Of a stretch of 64,000 nt of DNA, positions 22,301-30,600 are shown in pieces. The position numbers and the translations under genes were made by a program. Within the stretch, counting starts at the first letter, position 1. Each line of letters begins with the position of its first letter. The stretch is from Symsagittifera roscoffensis (taxonomy: Eukaryota > Xenacoelomorpha > Acoela > Convolutidae): the NCBI RefSeq assembly GCF_963678635.1, contig NC_087063.1:66702471-66766470 (forward strand). The letters run 5' to 3'. The notes under the pieces were generated by a model. It made no database searches. It was given only the letters and a program-made list of their open reading frames with translations, and had not been told where the DNA came from.

Positions 22301-22963
22301 CACTACACCAAATTTATCCATAGTTCTAGTCTCTCTTCCGACGTGTGCCTCACTCTCCTGGATCGAACTATTGAGACTGACTTGAGATCCAAAGTCCCCT
22401 TGCTCCTCTTCATCCTCTTCCTCCTGGGACTCCCCATCGTTTCCTGCTCCTCCTCCCATGCTGAATGGAAAGATGTTTCCGAAGGTGTTCTTCATTCTTT
22501 CTGAGAACGATGATGAGGTTGTTTGTTTTCCAGTTCCGCTTGCCATCATAGTGTTGTCTGTCGGAGATCTTCTAGTTGCCGTTACTTCAGTTGAGATGTC
22601 GGACAGTTCCGACATCTCCTCTCGATCCAACGTCCCGGTGGAAGTGGCAAAATCATGGCCTTGTTCTACCGGAGTAGATTCACTCGCCAGCCTTCTGCCT
22701 CTCCCTTCCAGTCCATTTACTCCCTGGTTGTCGTTCATGGTATGGTCCGTATTGACCTCCACTTCCAACAGTTCTCTTCGCTCTTCTGAGGTCTTTTGAC
22801 TTCTCGTTTCAACCATTCTGCCTGAAACCGTCCCCTTTTTATCGGACCGGGTTCGCTTGATCCAATCCACAAAAGGATCGGTCATCGTTTTTCTTTGCTT
22901 TTCAGGTATGAATTTCCTAGAGCTATTACCTCGTTTTGGTATCCTTGACTTGTCTAAACTCAT
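13358..22963 (-). CDS. Element A Gag-Pol polyprotein with macro-like C-terminus (3201 aa)
   Basis: A single frame from ATG 22963 with no internal stop or frameshift encodes the following domains in order. Disordered N-terminus; coiled coil ~300-425; Gag capsid-like region ~595-740; two CCHC knuckles (~800, CANCSSTDHHVSAC; ~850, CFFCNLEGHFKSDC). Retropepsin ~1155-1260 with LLDTGA and ILGRDF. RT ~1530-1700 with LRFCCDFR, TTLDLGSAF and the catalytic CYVDD at ~1644. RNase H ~1785-1915 with DTDAS, AEMFAV, VDNRAL and NADSLS. A charged spacer of ~480 residues containing three LSGE repeats. Integrase ~2400-2745 with the H-H-C-C finger, D-D-E core (QIDHQ, SDNGTAF, LVERQ) and a GPF module (KKWRGPF). 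A long acidic tail precedes a macro-domain-like module at ~3050-3200. The enzymes would act in a cytoplasmic particle and at nuclear integration. Gag and Pol in one frame means the Gag:Pol ratio is not set by frameshifting here. Similarity to element B runs end to end. Confidence 0.96.
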   Translation of the reverse strand: MSLDKSRIPKRGNSSRKFIPEKQRKTMTDPFVDWIKRTRSDKKGTVSGRMVETRSQKTSEERRELLEVEVNTDHTMNDNQGVNGLEGRGRRLASESTPVEQGHDFATSTGTLDREEMSELSDISTEVTATRRSPTDNTMMASGTGKQTTSSSFSERMKNTFGNIFPFSMGGGAGNDGESQEEEDEEEQGDFGSQVSLNSSIQESEAHVGRETRTMDKFGVVTTISKEANTPGQSKDFAIRTSSEPQTGESRTGGLGNALADPEIDNDKTSRQRVKARISTSTKLPGTDRVTPPHVTPLMDNGAALEEALNNIVGSLGEQNEQMSIRMSELERAVHIERESLREEINRNRQEVDRSEKRLKERTDEHMTRNLSRMTREAEQRELRLRADMEKLRIQQEQSLGSLDTKIDAMMERRTQAIMDRLDGLLSSKSGPKEGEPNSGGPSREPRVNFNEHQRRKTNGSTRGRGSSSGYATRGNTAWGPNSRASSTGNRQTSNERPTQSTHATGRSDSGNMGHTSPRRSHMGQAGNAHGDSDCRDVPHTEPSTRCEDTQAGHSRDATAMATAFEPLNRSLETFLTRLSRTNERSEKSRRVFKKPRCYKDESDGCIDTWIEVMKLHFEEEDLSERQECSALTSNLEGTALNCVMAKKQYQRDTAEKIFEILLNRFGSGVQGHQAMMRFEKRRQREDETIDKFLDDLEMLRRRSQPDESNRRMNLAVASKFIDGVKNDELRTMLATHYTPLSTNAPTPEELRLKSKEYLLLKPPSRSGYYKNNYGNFNNGPANQGNNWYKPRDDMDKRRSCANCSSTDHHVSACPAYKQGMKAIGFSLEHEDASELEHEDFMRGVIAKFGPRCFFCNLEGHFKSDCPQFWDAVADIKHPRHEEALSGVKASKARLLNEAEARRKDKPQELAAKKMQAVTEEAREPEPATAADDFKIDYKAAAKDALNRVQQELVTKEIEQKVKLELENEKLQEQLNTFEATEFEETKTPSSLDMKLKVISGKRFGMAPQGKKIQSIISVAGHQVIRNLSEPSEFTLMHLDTYADYLRQVEPRTESRAVRALLTTGGPRMKKLHGRYLEVYGPYQIMLNVDGISIYTRTYITTDDDQMGQIYLGEEELKVRRIGHDAMMEQDAVHIGYEADVTAHLLDTNGTKIGVTGLLDTGAVVSVMPIKTWERMGFTREDLIPTNLRLAAANRGAIYVAGRTPVTVLHMGGRNLWMSFLVVENLDDADQFILGRDFVRNFDVMIDLNNGLIRIRNPDRKYVKRPFNRIITDENKVPVFLDRKVKLQPGQAVVAIFRMRNLNSLSDSKQVCLVPNPNSQSSVILGRSFSVTRNGLCVSVLLNTLDTTVSIQRGKKLGYALPMRTDYEETQNLKKYSVKDCPYHANKDKILKRIDELKSIRKLFSMKSETDDGLSSCSNFPERPSSYELDSDKPVLPEIEHLKGKIGEGDFEKLRDLLDRNAEVFSKHKADIGCCNFVEHEIELEEGAVPHREGARRMTPHKSEACRAEIELLLEYDMIEPSKSPWACGVVMAKKKGGQLRFCCDFRYLNAVTIKDAYPIPRIDESLSKLGDAKFFTTLDLGSAFWQVPLRKKDREKTGFACELGLYQWKRMPFGLCNATATFQRLMAQALTGVTKKYGNLLMCYVDDVVIATPTLEDHIDRLDEVFGCMKRAGLKCKPSKCEILRDSIKYLGRMVDRHGVRPDPEAVEAVLTWKAPRTDTQLMSFLGFANYYREFIKGYADKVYPMQKLMRNKGKKFEWNDEAQVAFENIKRELCEAPVLGMPTEKGMYVLDTDASVVAISGILHQEQEWNGRTVLRPIAYGSKVLSDTEMKYGATKAEMFAVVTFVEKYRAYLGSAPFKLRVDNRALSWLKTYSMDQSYIGRWIVRLDGYHMIIEHRMRDKHQNADSLSKKTEFYERLEQKQANQAEVKEGFSFLDKETYEALPLTRWLDKSGHPIPGHPELPVEKAAEIKILSKEDPVPLDLLLRSNLVQQELSRMNINSLSLLDKTVQVTPQVMRMLGGLLEREVTRDDPEWTAAVASLTVSKKVKIMPSRQQHEENKRDCRTIVQQLVSSIPQEILTSTSYGRKEQGSSKRKKTVTFVDREKEGEEVEQNLLQDYLSGEKDEEKNQQSQDQHPGQVNLSGESEIDEKIPDEKQDLENKVLSGEFRWMRRKYGHDLEERAVSSTTPSTEDNDSRNSGMDTYSDRNSTSGSELSVLAIHTLLVETRARDLDREVYQDPDSDRYLIPSESVFDNAADDLETIAVSKRSISLLPQKEVVRTDLQPFQQETQPLAKIWCVKMEEDTHQPNELNSQMRVMKTYLKARYRLSDLLRAQRNDRMTSNLKRWIENGAPDKGDLEEDSYRILRQYFMQKEGRLYLNKDGIVACRRREEDKVLYKYNAIVLPQLYQTELLFRSHDQMGHQGIDKVYQRILKRFEWPGMKKACEKWVTACLSCQQVKDPRKLRFPLQSIESSEFNEVVQIDHQKICMTDSGYNQVLVMIDHFTKYAEAVPCITASAEETCDHLINTWIARHGCPMTFQSDNGTAFVGELTKELMRRSQVAQAHSTTYHPQTNGLVERQNRTLVSMLRVYCSRYMTDWDRYLPQVMGAYNSTQHSTTGVSPHMMLTGHEKSLPLTFFYPEYEGKKTSPQVYVRDVIRRQQELNDLCRRNTQQAQARQRKRFDKKAAGAKAYSVGDYVWVFQNVMPPKGTKKLLKKWRGPFMITEVHQEGRFYRLSTGRAAHYENIKPHNPSTEDWCIPADMEEGDYLMMDPACEVNEKGTREKNDGNEVVEEVTDTPLDLDPNEQIEADDETLPYAEEDWQDSEQTEVPKNMEPDLPFTMQTRQKDGTRIRKKYNPYGDDFVVDRIDLKKIVEEVVGLEEITVSQDIDIVDDHNDEWVDDWSKPEVEFDDEQQQSNEQDLTNLRVLEWLNEMTSDPEKTSVTIQDVDRESAKYIKTERDDPSWAAQEGQLLIPASNLDLIPGMRSTGTPMDIFVRGVGVGLTHTENLIIKKLRIARETGNLEAETGEEPKKPDIGRVVESYFNLPNEYSSNIILTDSDFILTNRTCAVAITADMSFRTALAADFKREYKNVEFLWKQRPGIGGVAALPPAVSQIPGKYLCFLVTRATEKQHVDPENLVLSLTRLRDFLVEMDVKELSLPVYDPNRGRLHPRELYALVHVIFSDTNIQVYLHKKYYLSIG

Positions 22964-25852
22964 TCTTTATTTGTCACTTTCCTATGCCTACTCTTGACTC
23001 AATTGTTAGAGACCTTATAGTTTCATTAACAATAATAATGACACAACACAATAAATTTCACCAGATTCTATTAAATAGTGACCACGAATCCCTGTATGTT
23101 GTCAGAGTACAGTTTGTATAAAATTTATTCACACTAGCCGATTATCGGTCCAAAGATCTGGAAACTAGCACAATATGATGTTATCAGTCAATTTAAAAGA
23201 TAGTGTACTCACTACCCAATCAAGCTCAGTTTAGGTTGATTTAAAATCAAAAAACAAAAAAAATATATATTGACACAATATGAATTTATATATAAAAAAA
23301 ACGTATGTGTCTTGTACTCTTAGTCAGTCGCAGTACAATAGTCGAACCTGTCTTTTAAAGAAAAAGCTTTCCCTGCTTGGTGCTGCACCAAACAGACAAA
23401 ACTTTGAAGGCAGCAATTTTCTCAAGTGGGCGTCTATTGCACCCACCGAGTACTGTGTTACCTATCTGCCTTCGGACTGCCCGAGCTAGACCTACTAAAG
23501 TCCTCAGGGCAGTCACTTTTCCCAAAAACGTATTATGTCCAATCCACACCAATGAACCACGTTCTCTTTAATTTAGACTTAGTGTCGCGAATATCCGAGT
23601 TTGGACTTGTTTTGTATTAGTCTTGTTCTTATCGAAAGGCAAGTTACCAGCGCAGTCACTGATACCTAGCCTGTGTATTAATAACTTAATACTTCTCACT
23701 TTTTAGTCTTTCTTTCGTTCACCTAAGTCCTTAATAAAATAATACCCCTCCGGATTGGCACAAATAGGACCCTTCCGGATTTGTCAGAATCTAGACCCCT
23801 CCGGATTTGGATCCCTCTTGAAAAAACTTCGACCCCTCCGGATTGGGAGCCCTCCGATTTTGTAAAAGTAGCTTTTTGGAGATTTCCTTTTTTCAACCTA
23901 TACCCCTCCGAATACGTTCTCCGATGCAATTATGCTGTTTTAATTAACTGGGAAGGGTATAGGGTCCTTTCCTAGACCCCTCCGGATTGAAGTTAAGCCT
24001 CTTATTTGACAATTCACACTAACGGTGAAGGGTCTTGTCACTGGCCTAACTTTGGCTCGGTTAAGCTTTTGCGGTGACTTTAGCCCTCCCTATACGTCTA
24101 GAATGGCCTAAAGTTACTTTACTCAACCGCTATTACCTTTTGGTAAGGGTATCAGGGCTTTTCAGAAAAATTTGTAAAACGTGAAGGGTGTACCCCTCCG
24201 GATGTGTGTAATTTGCTAAAAACAATCTCAAAAAATTTTCTCTCTCGCTTTTCCGAAAAATTTCTGATCCTATTAGTAAGCTCAGCTAATTTCTGATCTG
24301 TTGGTACCAAGATCAACTCGATATGATCAGTAGTTCTAAAGTTATTAACCAAAACGTCTTTTTTTTGAACTCAAAAAATTTTCTCTCTTATAGGTTCCGC
24401 CTAACTTTTTCCGCAAATCTGGTCCTTTCGACCTAAAAATTATTGATCCGAGCTCAGAAGGCCTATACTCTTCTAGTTCAATGCAAAAGACCCGATCTAA
24501 AACGCTATTGTAGAAAAAATTTGCGAAAAACTATGCTACCTGGACCCCTCCGGATTGATGAATCCACCAAATCAAACACGTTATGTTCGATTTCTCTGCA
24601 ACCCGGAAGGCTTTCGGGTAGCGGATTTTAAGACTTGTAGATTCACTAGTGGACGTTGTCCGAACAACTATTTTTACTGTCCTACCTCAAAAATTTCAAA
24701 AAATTTTCTAAATTTTTAGTGTTTCTTACTATCAAAATTTGGGAAAATTTGGTTTTTTGTACCAAACTAGTTTTAACCACTTCCGAACTAAAGTTAACCG
24801 GTTCTGCTTATTACAGTAGTGCAGTTACGATGTAACACACTAACTTAGCGCTTTTTTCCGTTTCAAAAAATATCGATATCTCAAAAATCGCGACTTGTGG
24901 GGGGATTAAAATATCGCAATTTTGACCCTAAAAACCGGTCAGTTCTCGTTGTTTTTGTCTGAAAATCGATATAAGACTATTAATATAGGCTATATAAGTA
25001 ATAATATTAGGAATACTATACCCCTCCGGGTTTGTTTAATCTCCGAATTAAGGTGCTTAACTCGGATATTCGCAGTTCGGTGAAGGGTCACTACAGTGCA
25101 GCACTGTCGAGCCCCCCACAGATTACTATCTTACTTTTTGTACCAAAAGGGATACAAAACTTGTTAACGATACCCAACAGTCGATTGTAGTTGTCGTTGA
25201 GCCTCTTCCTGTTGTTCCCTGTACTGCTTGCCGGATCGGTCTTCACCCCGGACCCTTCCGAATTGAGCGCAAATCAGCTGACCCTTCCGGATTGGGCGCA
25301 ATTTATCATTAACGTGCTTAAATGCTCAAATAACCCTACAGTACAAGCCCCACAAACGGGCTACAAAAATGATCTTAACGATCCTGACTGATATAAATGC
25401 CTGTAACAACAATATATCTATCAACAACAAACGGGGGGGTTGAATCACATCTTGTCTGGGGGGATGATTTCTACTGATTTTTTACTTTTTTACTGTTTTT
25501 GGTTTTTTCGGTTATTTTTTATGTTTTTTGTTTTTCTTGGATACTATACTATTTTTTGTTTGGTTTTGCTTATATCTTTAAGTGTTTTTGGTCACAAACC
25601 ACTCAGGGGATGAGGGGTTCGCGATTCCCCCCACCCTTCCTGGTTCGTGAATTTTCGGTCTTAACTAGGTTAAAAAACTATTCACGGCAATCCGGAAGGC
25701 TTCCGCGTTCCGAACTACCCTTCCGCCCCGGCGGTTTAGGCCTAATAAGGGCGTTAATGTGAGCATCCGCTCGGCGCGGAATGCTCGTTAACGGTTCTGC
25801 CGGTCATGATGTTAAAAAAGAATAACACCCAGGAGCGCCATAAAAACATACA
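22964..25852 (-). promoter_or_regulatory. 2.9-kb 5' leader of element A with dispersed CCCCTCCGGATT motif
   Basis: The leader has no long frame. From about 23745 to 25730 the plus strand carries at least a dozen copies or near-copies of ACCCCTCCGGATT or ACCCTTCCGGATT, for example near 23747, 23770, 23796, 23832, 23975, 24197, 24543, 25019, 25252 and 25281, with a few inverted ATCCGGAAGG forms. GTGAAGGGT words also recur. The copies are irregularly spaced, so this is not a simple tandem array. Repeated protein-binding sites in the leader are known from the Drosophila gypsy insulator (Su(Hw) sites); a similar role here is inference. Confidence 0.6.
25823..25840 (-). promoter_or_regulatory. Candidate primer-binding site of element A
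   Basis: On the minus strand, TGGCGCTCCTGGGTGTTA begins 12 bases after the 5' LTR ends. Its complement ends GCGCCA, which reads as CCA, discriminator G, a 7-base acceptor strand (CAGGAGC) and a T-stem-like ACACC, as the 3' end of a tRNA should. Discriminator G is typical of eukaryotic tRNA-Ser, but I cannot identify the tRNA. The 12-base offset from the LTR is longer than usual. Confidence 0.45.
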
Positions 25853-26769
25853 TGTAACATTCGCCCGGAAGATACATATCGACGGATAACAAAACTAAGT
25901 CTTAAGACGACTGGCTAGCGTCTAAACAGAGCTTTGCATGTTTTTCACCGTCTCTACCAAGCCAGTACTTTTCGGTGGTCTTTCTTACATCAGGCTGACA
26001 AAAACGTTACTGTTCTCCGGCTTCGACCAGAACGCTCAAATTAACTAGATTACATGCAAAAATAGTGAGCTCATGGCTGGGTCTCAGTATCCCCAGACCA
26101 CGAGGTCACTCCTAAAAACAGGGCTACTACTTATTATATTACTATTGTTTTTGTTCAGTAGATAAAAATCATCATCTCCATCGAAGATGGATCAACCCTT
26201 TCCCCCCTACTTCTAGCTCCTCATTCTTGTCAAAACGAATTAAGATCTTAATTAAATTCAAGTCAGGACATGACGGATGCTAAAATTCAATATAAGTTCA
26301 TAAAAGTCCACGTCCCGAGACCCTTCCGGATTCTTGAATCCGGTGAATCAAGCTTCTTAATATCCAGTTCACAATAACTCGGAAGGCTGGGTTTTACCCT
26401 TCACCGTTGCTCGCAACGGTCTTGCAACTATTGTAACAGCACAATAGTTGCAACTCGGAACGTCCTCTGCTGTTCGGTAGTTCGTTGATTTCTAGTCTCG
26501 ATTTCGTACTGTTCGTAATCGCAGATAAAAGTTGTTCTGTTTCTTTCTGCTATTTTAGCCAAAATGGCCGTTTTAACATTTCTCAGAAATGTTACGTCAT
26601 CACTTCGAAAATTTAAAATTTAGAATTCCAGAATCTTCTAGCCTTCACCGTTTGGCCAATCATTCAAATAACGTCCTTATCCGTTCTAAATCGCCAATCC
26701 GGAAGGTTCACTGCTAAAATCCTGAATTCTGCAGAGACTGCATTTTGGCCATTCTGGTCGAATGTCACA
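25853..26769 (-). repeat. 5' LTR of element A
   Basis: This 917-bp direct repeat of 7229-8145 contains the promoter of element A by position. The two hairpins recur at 26404-26419 and 26422-26453. The outer boundary is clear: the two copies stop matching after TCACATA, of which TA is shared by chance with the polypurine tract. The inner boundary is TGTAACATT at 25853. Confidence 0.95.
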
Positions 26770-27650
26770 TAATTTAACAAGGTTAAACATTAAAAACAAA
26801 GTGAATAAACCATTGGCTCAAGAGTCAGGGACACTATCTCTCGTGTTTTTCTACCTCAAAACTGTCGGAGCCAATTCGGTTCGCTTGCGACTTGAGACTA
26901 AAAACCCGTTACAGCTTAAAGGCCACTACCAAAATACACCCCCCACTCTAGAAAATAAGAACGTTCCCATACTTAGGTCTCAAAATACCGAAAATACACG
27001 AACGTCGTTAAAAACAGGGTCGGAACAATCCGCACAGTTACTTTTTATTAGACAGTGAAACTTTGATCCATTTCAGATAGTTCAACCTGAAACTCGCCTT
27101 ATCTCAACATAACAATCATAAAACACACTCAAGAAAACTAAATTGAGAACTCACATGTCGGCACACTCGAGAATTAGAGGTAACTAAATTAATGAGCAAC
27201 TCGAGAATTAGGTATGATAACTTGAGAAGTTTAATACTAATTAGTTTCAATAAGGGAAATATGTTTTGACTCTAGGAATGAAGTTTTGGTCTGAACCATT
27301 GGGACACCCCAGCTGTCCACCTTTCCACTGAGGGTTCTTTCTAGTTCAGCTCGAATAATTGTATTCTTCTTCCACAATCGCTTCTTCTCCTATTTCAGGA
27401 TAAGACGGCTCTACTCGCGTTTATTTTGTATCTGGAAGTTGCGAATAGCAATTTCCCGCTGCTTTTTTTAAGTACTTTCCCGCAATTGTAAATCGGATGT
27501 TCTGATCTTCTGTTTCTGAGATTTTCAATTTCCGGGAGAAAGTTGAGCATGACAGGCTCCATTCGAAATTCGGAAAAATTAAATTTTCCCCCAAAATTAC
27601 GTGTTTCGTGTTCCTCAAGGTCAAACTTCCAAATATGATCGACTGGCACA
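26770..27650 (-). repeat. Proximal part of the 3' LTR of element B
   Basis: The minus strand starts TGTGCCAGTCGAT at 27650, immediately after a polypurine tract matching that of A. The sequence runs 881 bp leftward to the edge of A at 26770. It contains several ACTCGAGAATTA words (near 27168 and 27199) and an AACTTGAGAAG word. The same LTR start is repeated at 28831, 30013, 31194 and 32375, each truncated after about 500 bp. Confidence 0.7.
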
Positions 27651-30600
27651 TACTCCCCGGTCACGAGATCGATTTCTCATCGCTTGTTGCCGCCTGCCAG
27701 TGAGTCCCCAGAATACCGAGTGTTGCTCAAGATACAGTGCCAGTGGTCATTTACAGAAGTTTGCAGAAGACTCAAGTTTATCTGCATCCCAAAATTCAAC
27801 ACCATATAAAATTGTCACACTATCGCTGAACAGCAACCAAAATTTTCATTTACCTGCACCTTAAATATCCGCTTTTGAAGCTTGTGATTAAAATTTCTTT
27901 TGTCTTATCCACTCAGGAAATTGTCATGCAACAATTTGACTTATATAATAACTATAGCATATTAATAACAATACTTTGTTTCGTTAAATTTTCTTTTCCT
28001 TGACCTCGGATTTTATCCGAGTTCACACTCGAGCCCCTTCCTTTCCCTCTCAAGACTCAAGAAACTCACAATGCGCTCCCTGCTCACTTCGTATTCCTAG
28101 CCTTCGAAGTGCTAGGACCCGATGAATTTGATACCGTGATTTGCCTTAATAGCGCTTCCTCAACAACAGAGCTGATCACGATTTCTTCCCATGCTCTCAA
28201 TTGTTCGAAGGACCGCATCCACTCTTTCTGCTCCTGTAACCTCGCTGCCTGATTCGGTAAACCTTTCTTTTTCAATTCCCTGTTCAAGCAAAAGGAATTG
28301 TACAGGCTCAAGCTCACGTTCTTCGCCAAGTCTTCCCGCAGTATCGACTCAAGAATTGGAGTAACTAAATAAGTAACCAACTCGAGAATTAAGTATGATA
28401 CCATGAGAAGTTTTCATACTAATTAATTTTAACAAGGGAAATAAGTTTGGACTCAAGAATCGAAATTTTGGTCTGAACCATTGGGACACCCCAGCTGTCC
28501 ACCTTTCCACTGAGGGTTCACTCTAGTTCAGCTCGAATAATTGTATTCTTCTTTCGCAATCGATTCTTCTCCTATCACAGGATAAGACGGCTCTGCTCGC
28601 GTTTATTTTGTATCTGGAAATTGCGAATGGCAATTTTACGCTGCTTTTTCAAGCACTTTCCCGCGATTGTAAATCAGATGTTCTGATCTTGTATTTCTGA
28701 TATTTTCAGTTTTCGCGAGAAAGTTGAGCATGACAGGCTCCGTTCGAAGTTTTGAAAAAATAAAATTCCTCCCAAAATTACGTAGTTCGTGTTCCTCAAG
28801 GTCAAACTTCCAATTATTATCGACTGGCACATACTCCCCGGACTCGAGATCGATGTCCTCATTGCTTGTTGCCGCCTGCCAGTGAGTCCCCAGAATACCG
28901 GGTGTTGCTCAAGATACAGTGCCAGTGGTCATTTACAGAAGATTGCAGCAGACTTAAGTTTATCTACGTCTCAAAATTCACAACCATATAAAATTGTCTC
29001 ACTATCGCTGAACAGCAATCAAAATTTGCATTTACCTGCACCTTAAATATCCGCTTTTGAAGCTTATGAATAAAAGTTCTTTTGTCCTATCCAATCAGGA
29101 AATTGTCATGCAACATTTTGACTTATATAATAGCTATAGCATATTAATAACAATTTTTTGTTTCGTTAAATTTTCTTTTCCTTGACCTCGGATTTTATCC
29201 GAGTTCACACTCGAGCCCCTTCCTTTCCCTCTCAAGACTCAAGAAACTCACAATGCGCTCCCTGCTCACTTCGTATTCCTAGCCTTCGAAGTGCTAGGAC
29301 CCGATGAATTTGATACCGTGATCTGCCTTAATAGCGCTTCCTCTTCATCAGAGCTGATCACGACTTCTTCCCATGCTCTCAATTGTTCGAAGGACCGCAT
29401 CCACTCTTTCTGCTCCTGTAACCTCGCTGCCTGATGCGGTAAACCTTTTTTTTTCAATTCCCTGTTCAAGCAAAATGAATAGTACAGGCTCAAGCTCACG
29501 TTCTTCACCAAGTCTTCCCCCAGTATCGACTCAAGAATTGGAGTAACTAAATCAGTAACCAACTCGAGAATTAAGTATGATAACATGAGAAGTTTTCATA
29601 CTAATTAATTTTAACAAGGGAAATAAGTTTGGACTCAAGAATCGAAGTTTTGGTCTGAACCATTGGGACACCCCAGCTGTCCACCTTTCCACTGAGGGTT
29701 CACTCTAGTTCAGCTCGAATAATTGTATTCTTCTTTCGCAATCGATTCTTCTCCTATCTCAGGATAAGACGGCTCTGCTCGCGTTTATTTTGTATCTGGA
29801 AATTGCGAATGGCAATTTTACGCTGCTTTTTCAAGCACTTTCCCGCGATTGTAAATCAGATGTTCTGATCTTGTATTTCTGATATTTTCAGTTTTCGCGA
29901 GAAAGTTGAGCATTACAGGCTCCGTTCGAAGTTTTGAAAAAATAAAATTCCTCCCAAAATTACGTAGTTCGTGTTCCTCAAGGTCAAACTTCCAATTATT
30001 ATCGACTGGCACATACTCCCCGGACTCGAGATCGATGTCCTCATCGCTTGTTGCCGCCTGCCAGTGAGTCCCCAGAATACCGGGTGTTGCTCAAGATACA
30101 GTGCCAGTGGTCATTTACAGAAGTTTGCAGCAGACTTAAGTTTATCTACATCCCAAAATTCACAACCATATAAAATTGTCACACTATCGCTGAACAGCAA
30201 TCAAAATTTGCATTTACCTGCACCTTAAATATCCGCTTTTGAAGCTTATGAATAAAAGTTCTTTTGTCCTATCCAATCAGGAAATTGTCATGCAACATTT
30301 TGACTTATATAATAACTATAGCATATTAATAACAAAACTTTGTTTCGTTAAATTTTCTTTTCCTTGACCTCGGACTTTATCCGAGTTCACACTCGAGCCC
30401 CTTCCTTTCCCTCTCAAGACTCAAGAAACTCACAATGCGCTCCCTGCTCACTTCGTATTCCTAGCCTTCGAAGTCCTAGGACCCGATGAATTTGATACCG
30501 TGATCTGCCTTAATAGCGCTTCCTCTTCATCAGAGCTGATCACAATTTCTTCCCATGCTCTCAATTGTTCGAAGGACCGCATCCACTCTTTCTGCTCCTG

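Larger units (their letters stand above)
7229..26769 (-). mobile_element. Element A: complete 19.5-kb Ty3/gypsy-type LTR retrotransposon
   Basis: Two direct 917-bp copies, 7229-8145 and 25853-26769, frame the element. Both start TG and end CA, show no length difference, and differ at one position that I could see. On the minus strand the order is 5' LTR, candidate primer-binding site, 2.9-kb leader, a 3201-residue Gag-Pol frame, a second frame of about 1360 residues, a polypurine tract, and the 3' LTR. The order PR-RT-RH-IN places it in Ty3/gypsy (Metaviridae-like). The size is several times that of a typical gypsy element. Intact frames and near-identical LTRs indicate a recent insertion. 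No target-site duplication is visible: the flanks read CATAG on the left and TAATT on the right. Confidence 0.93.
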
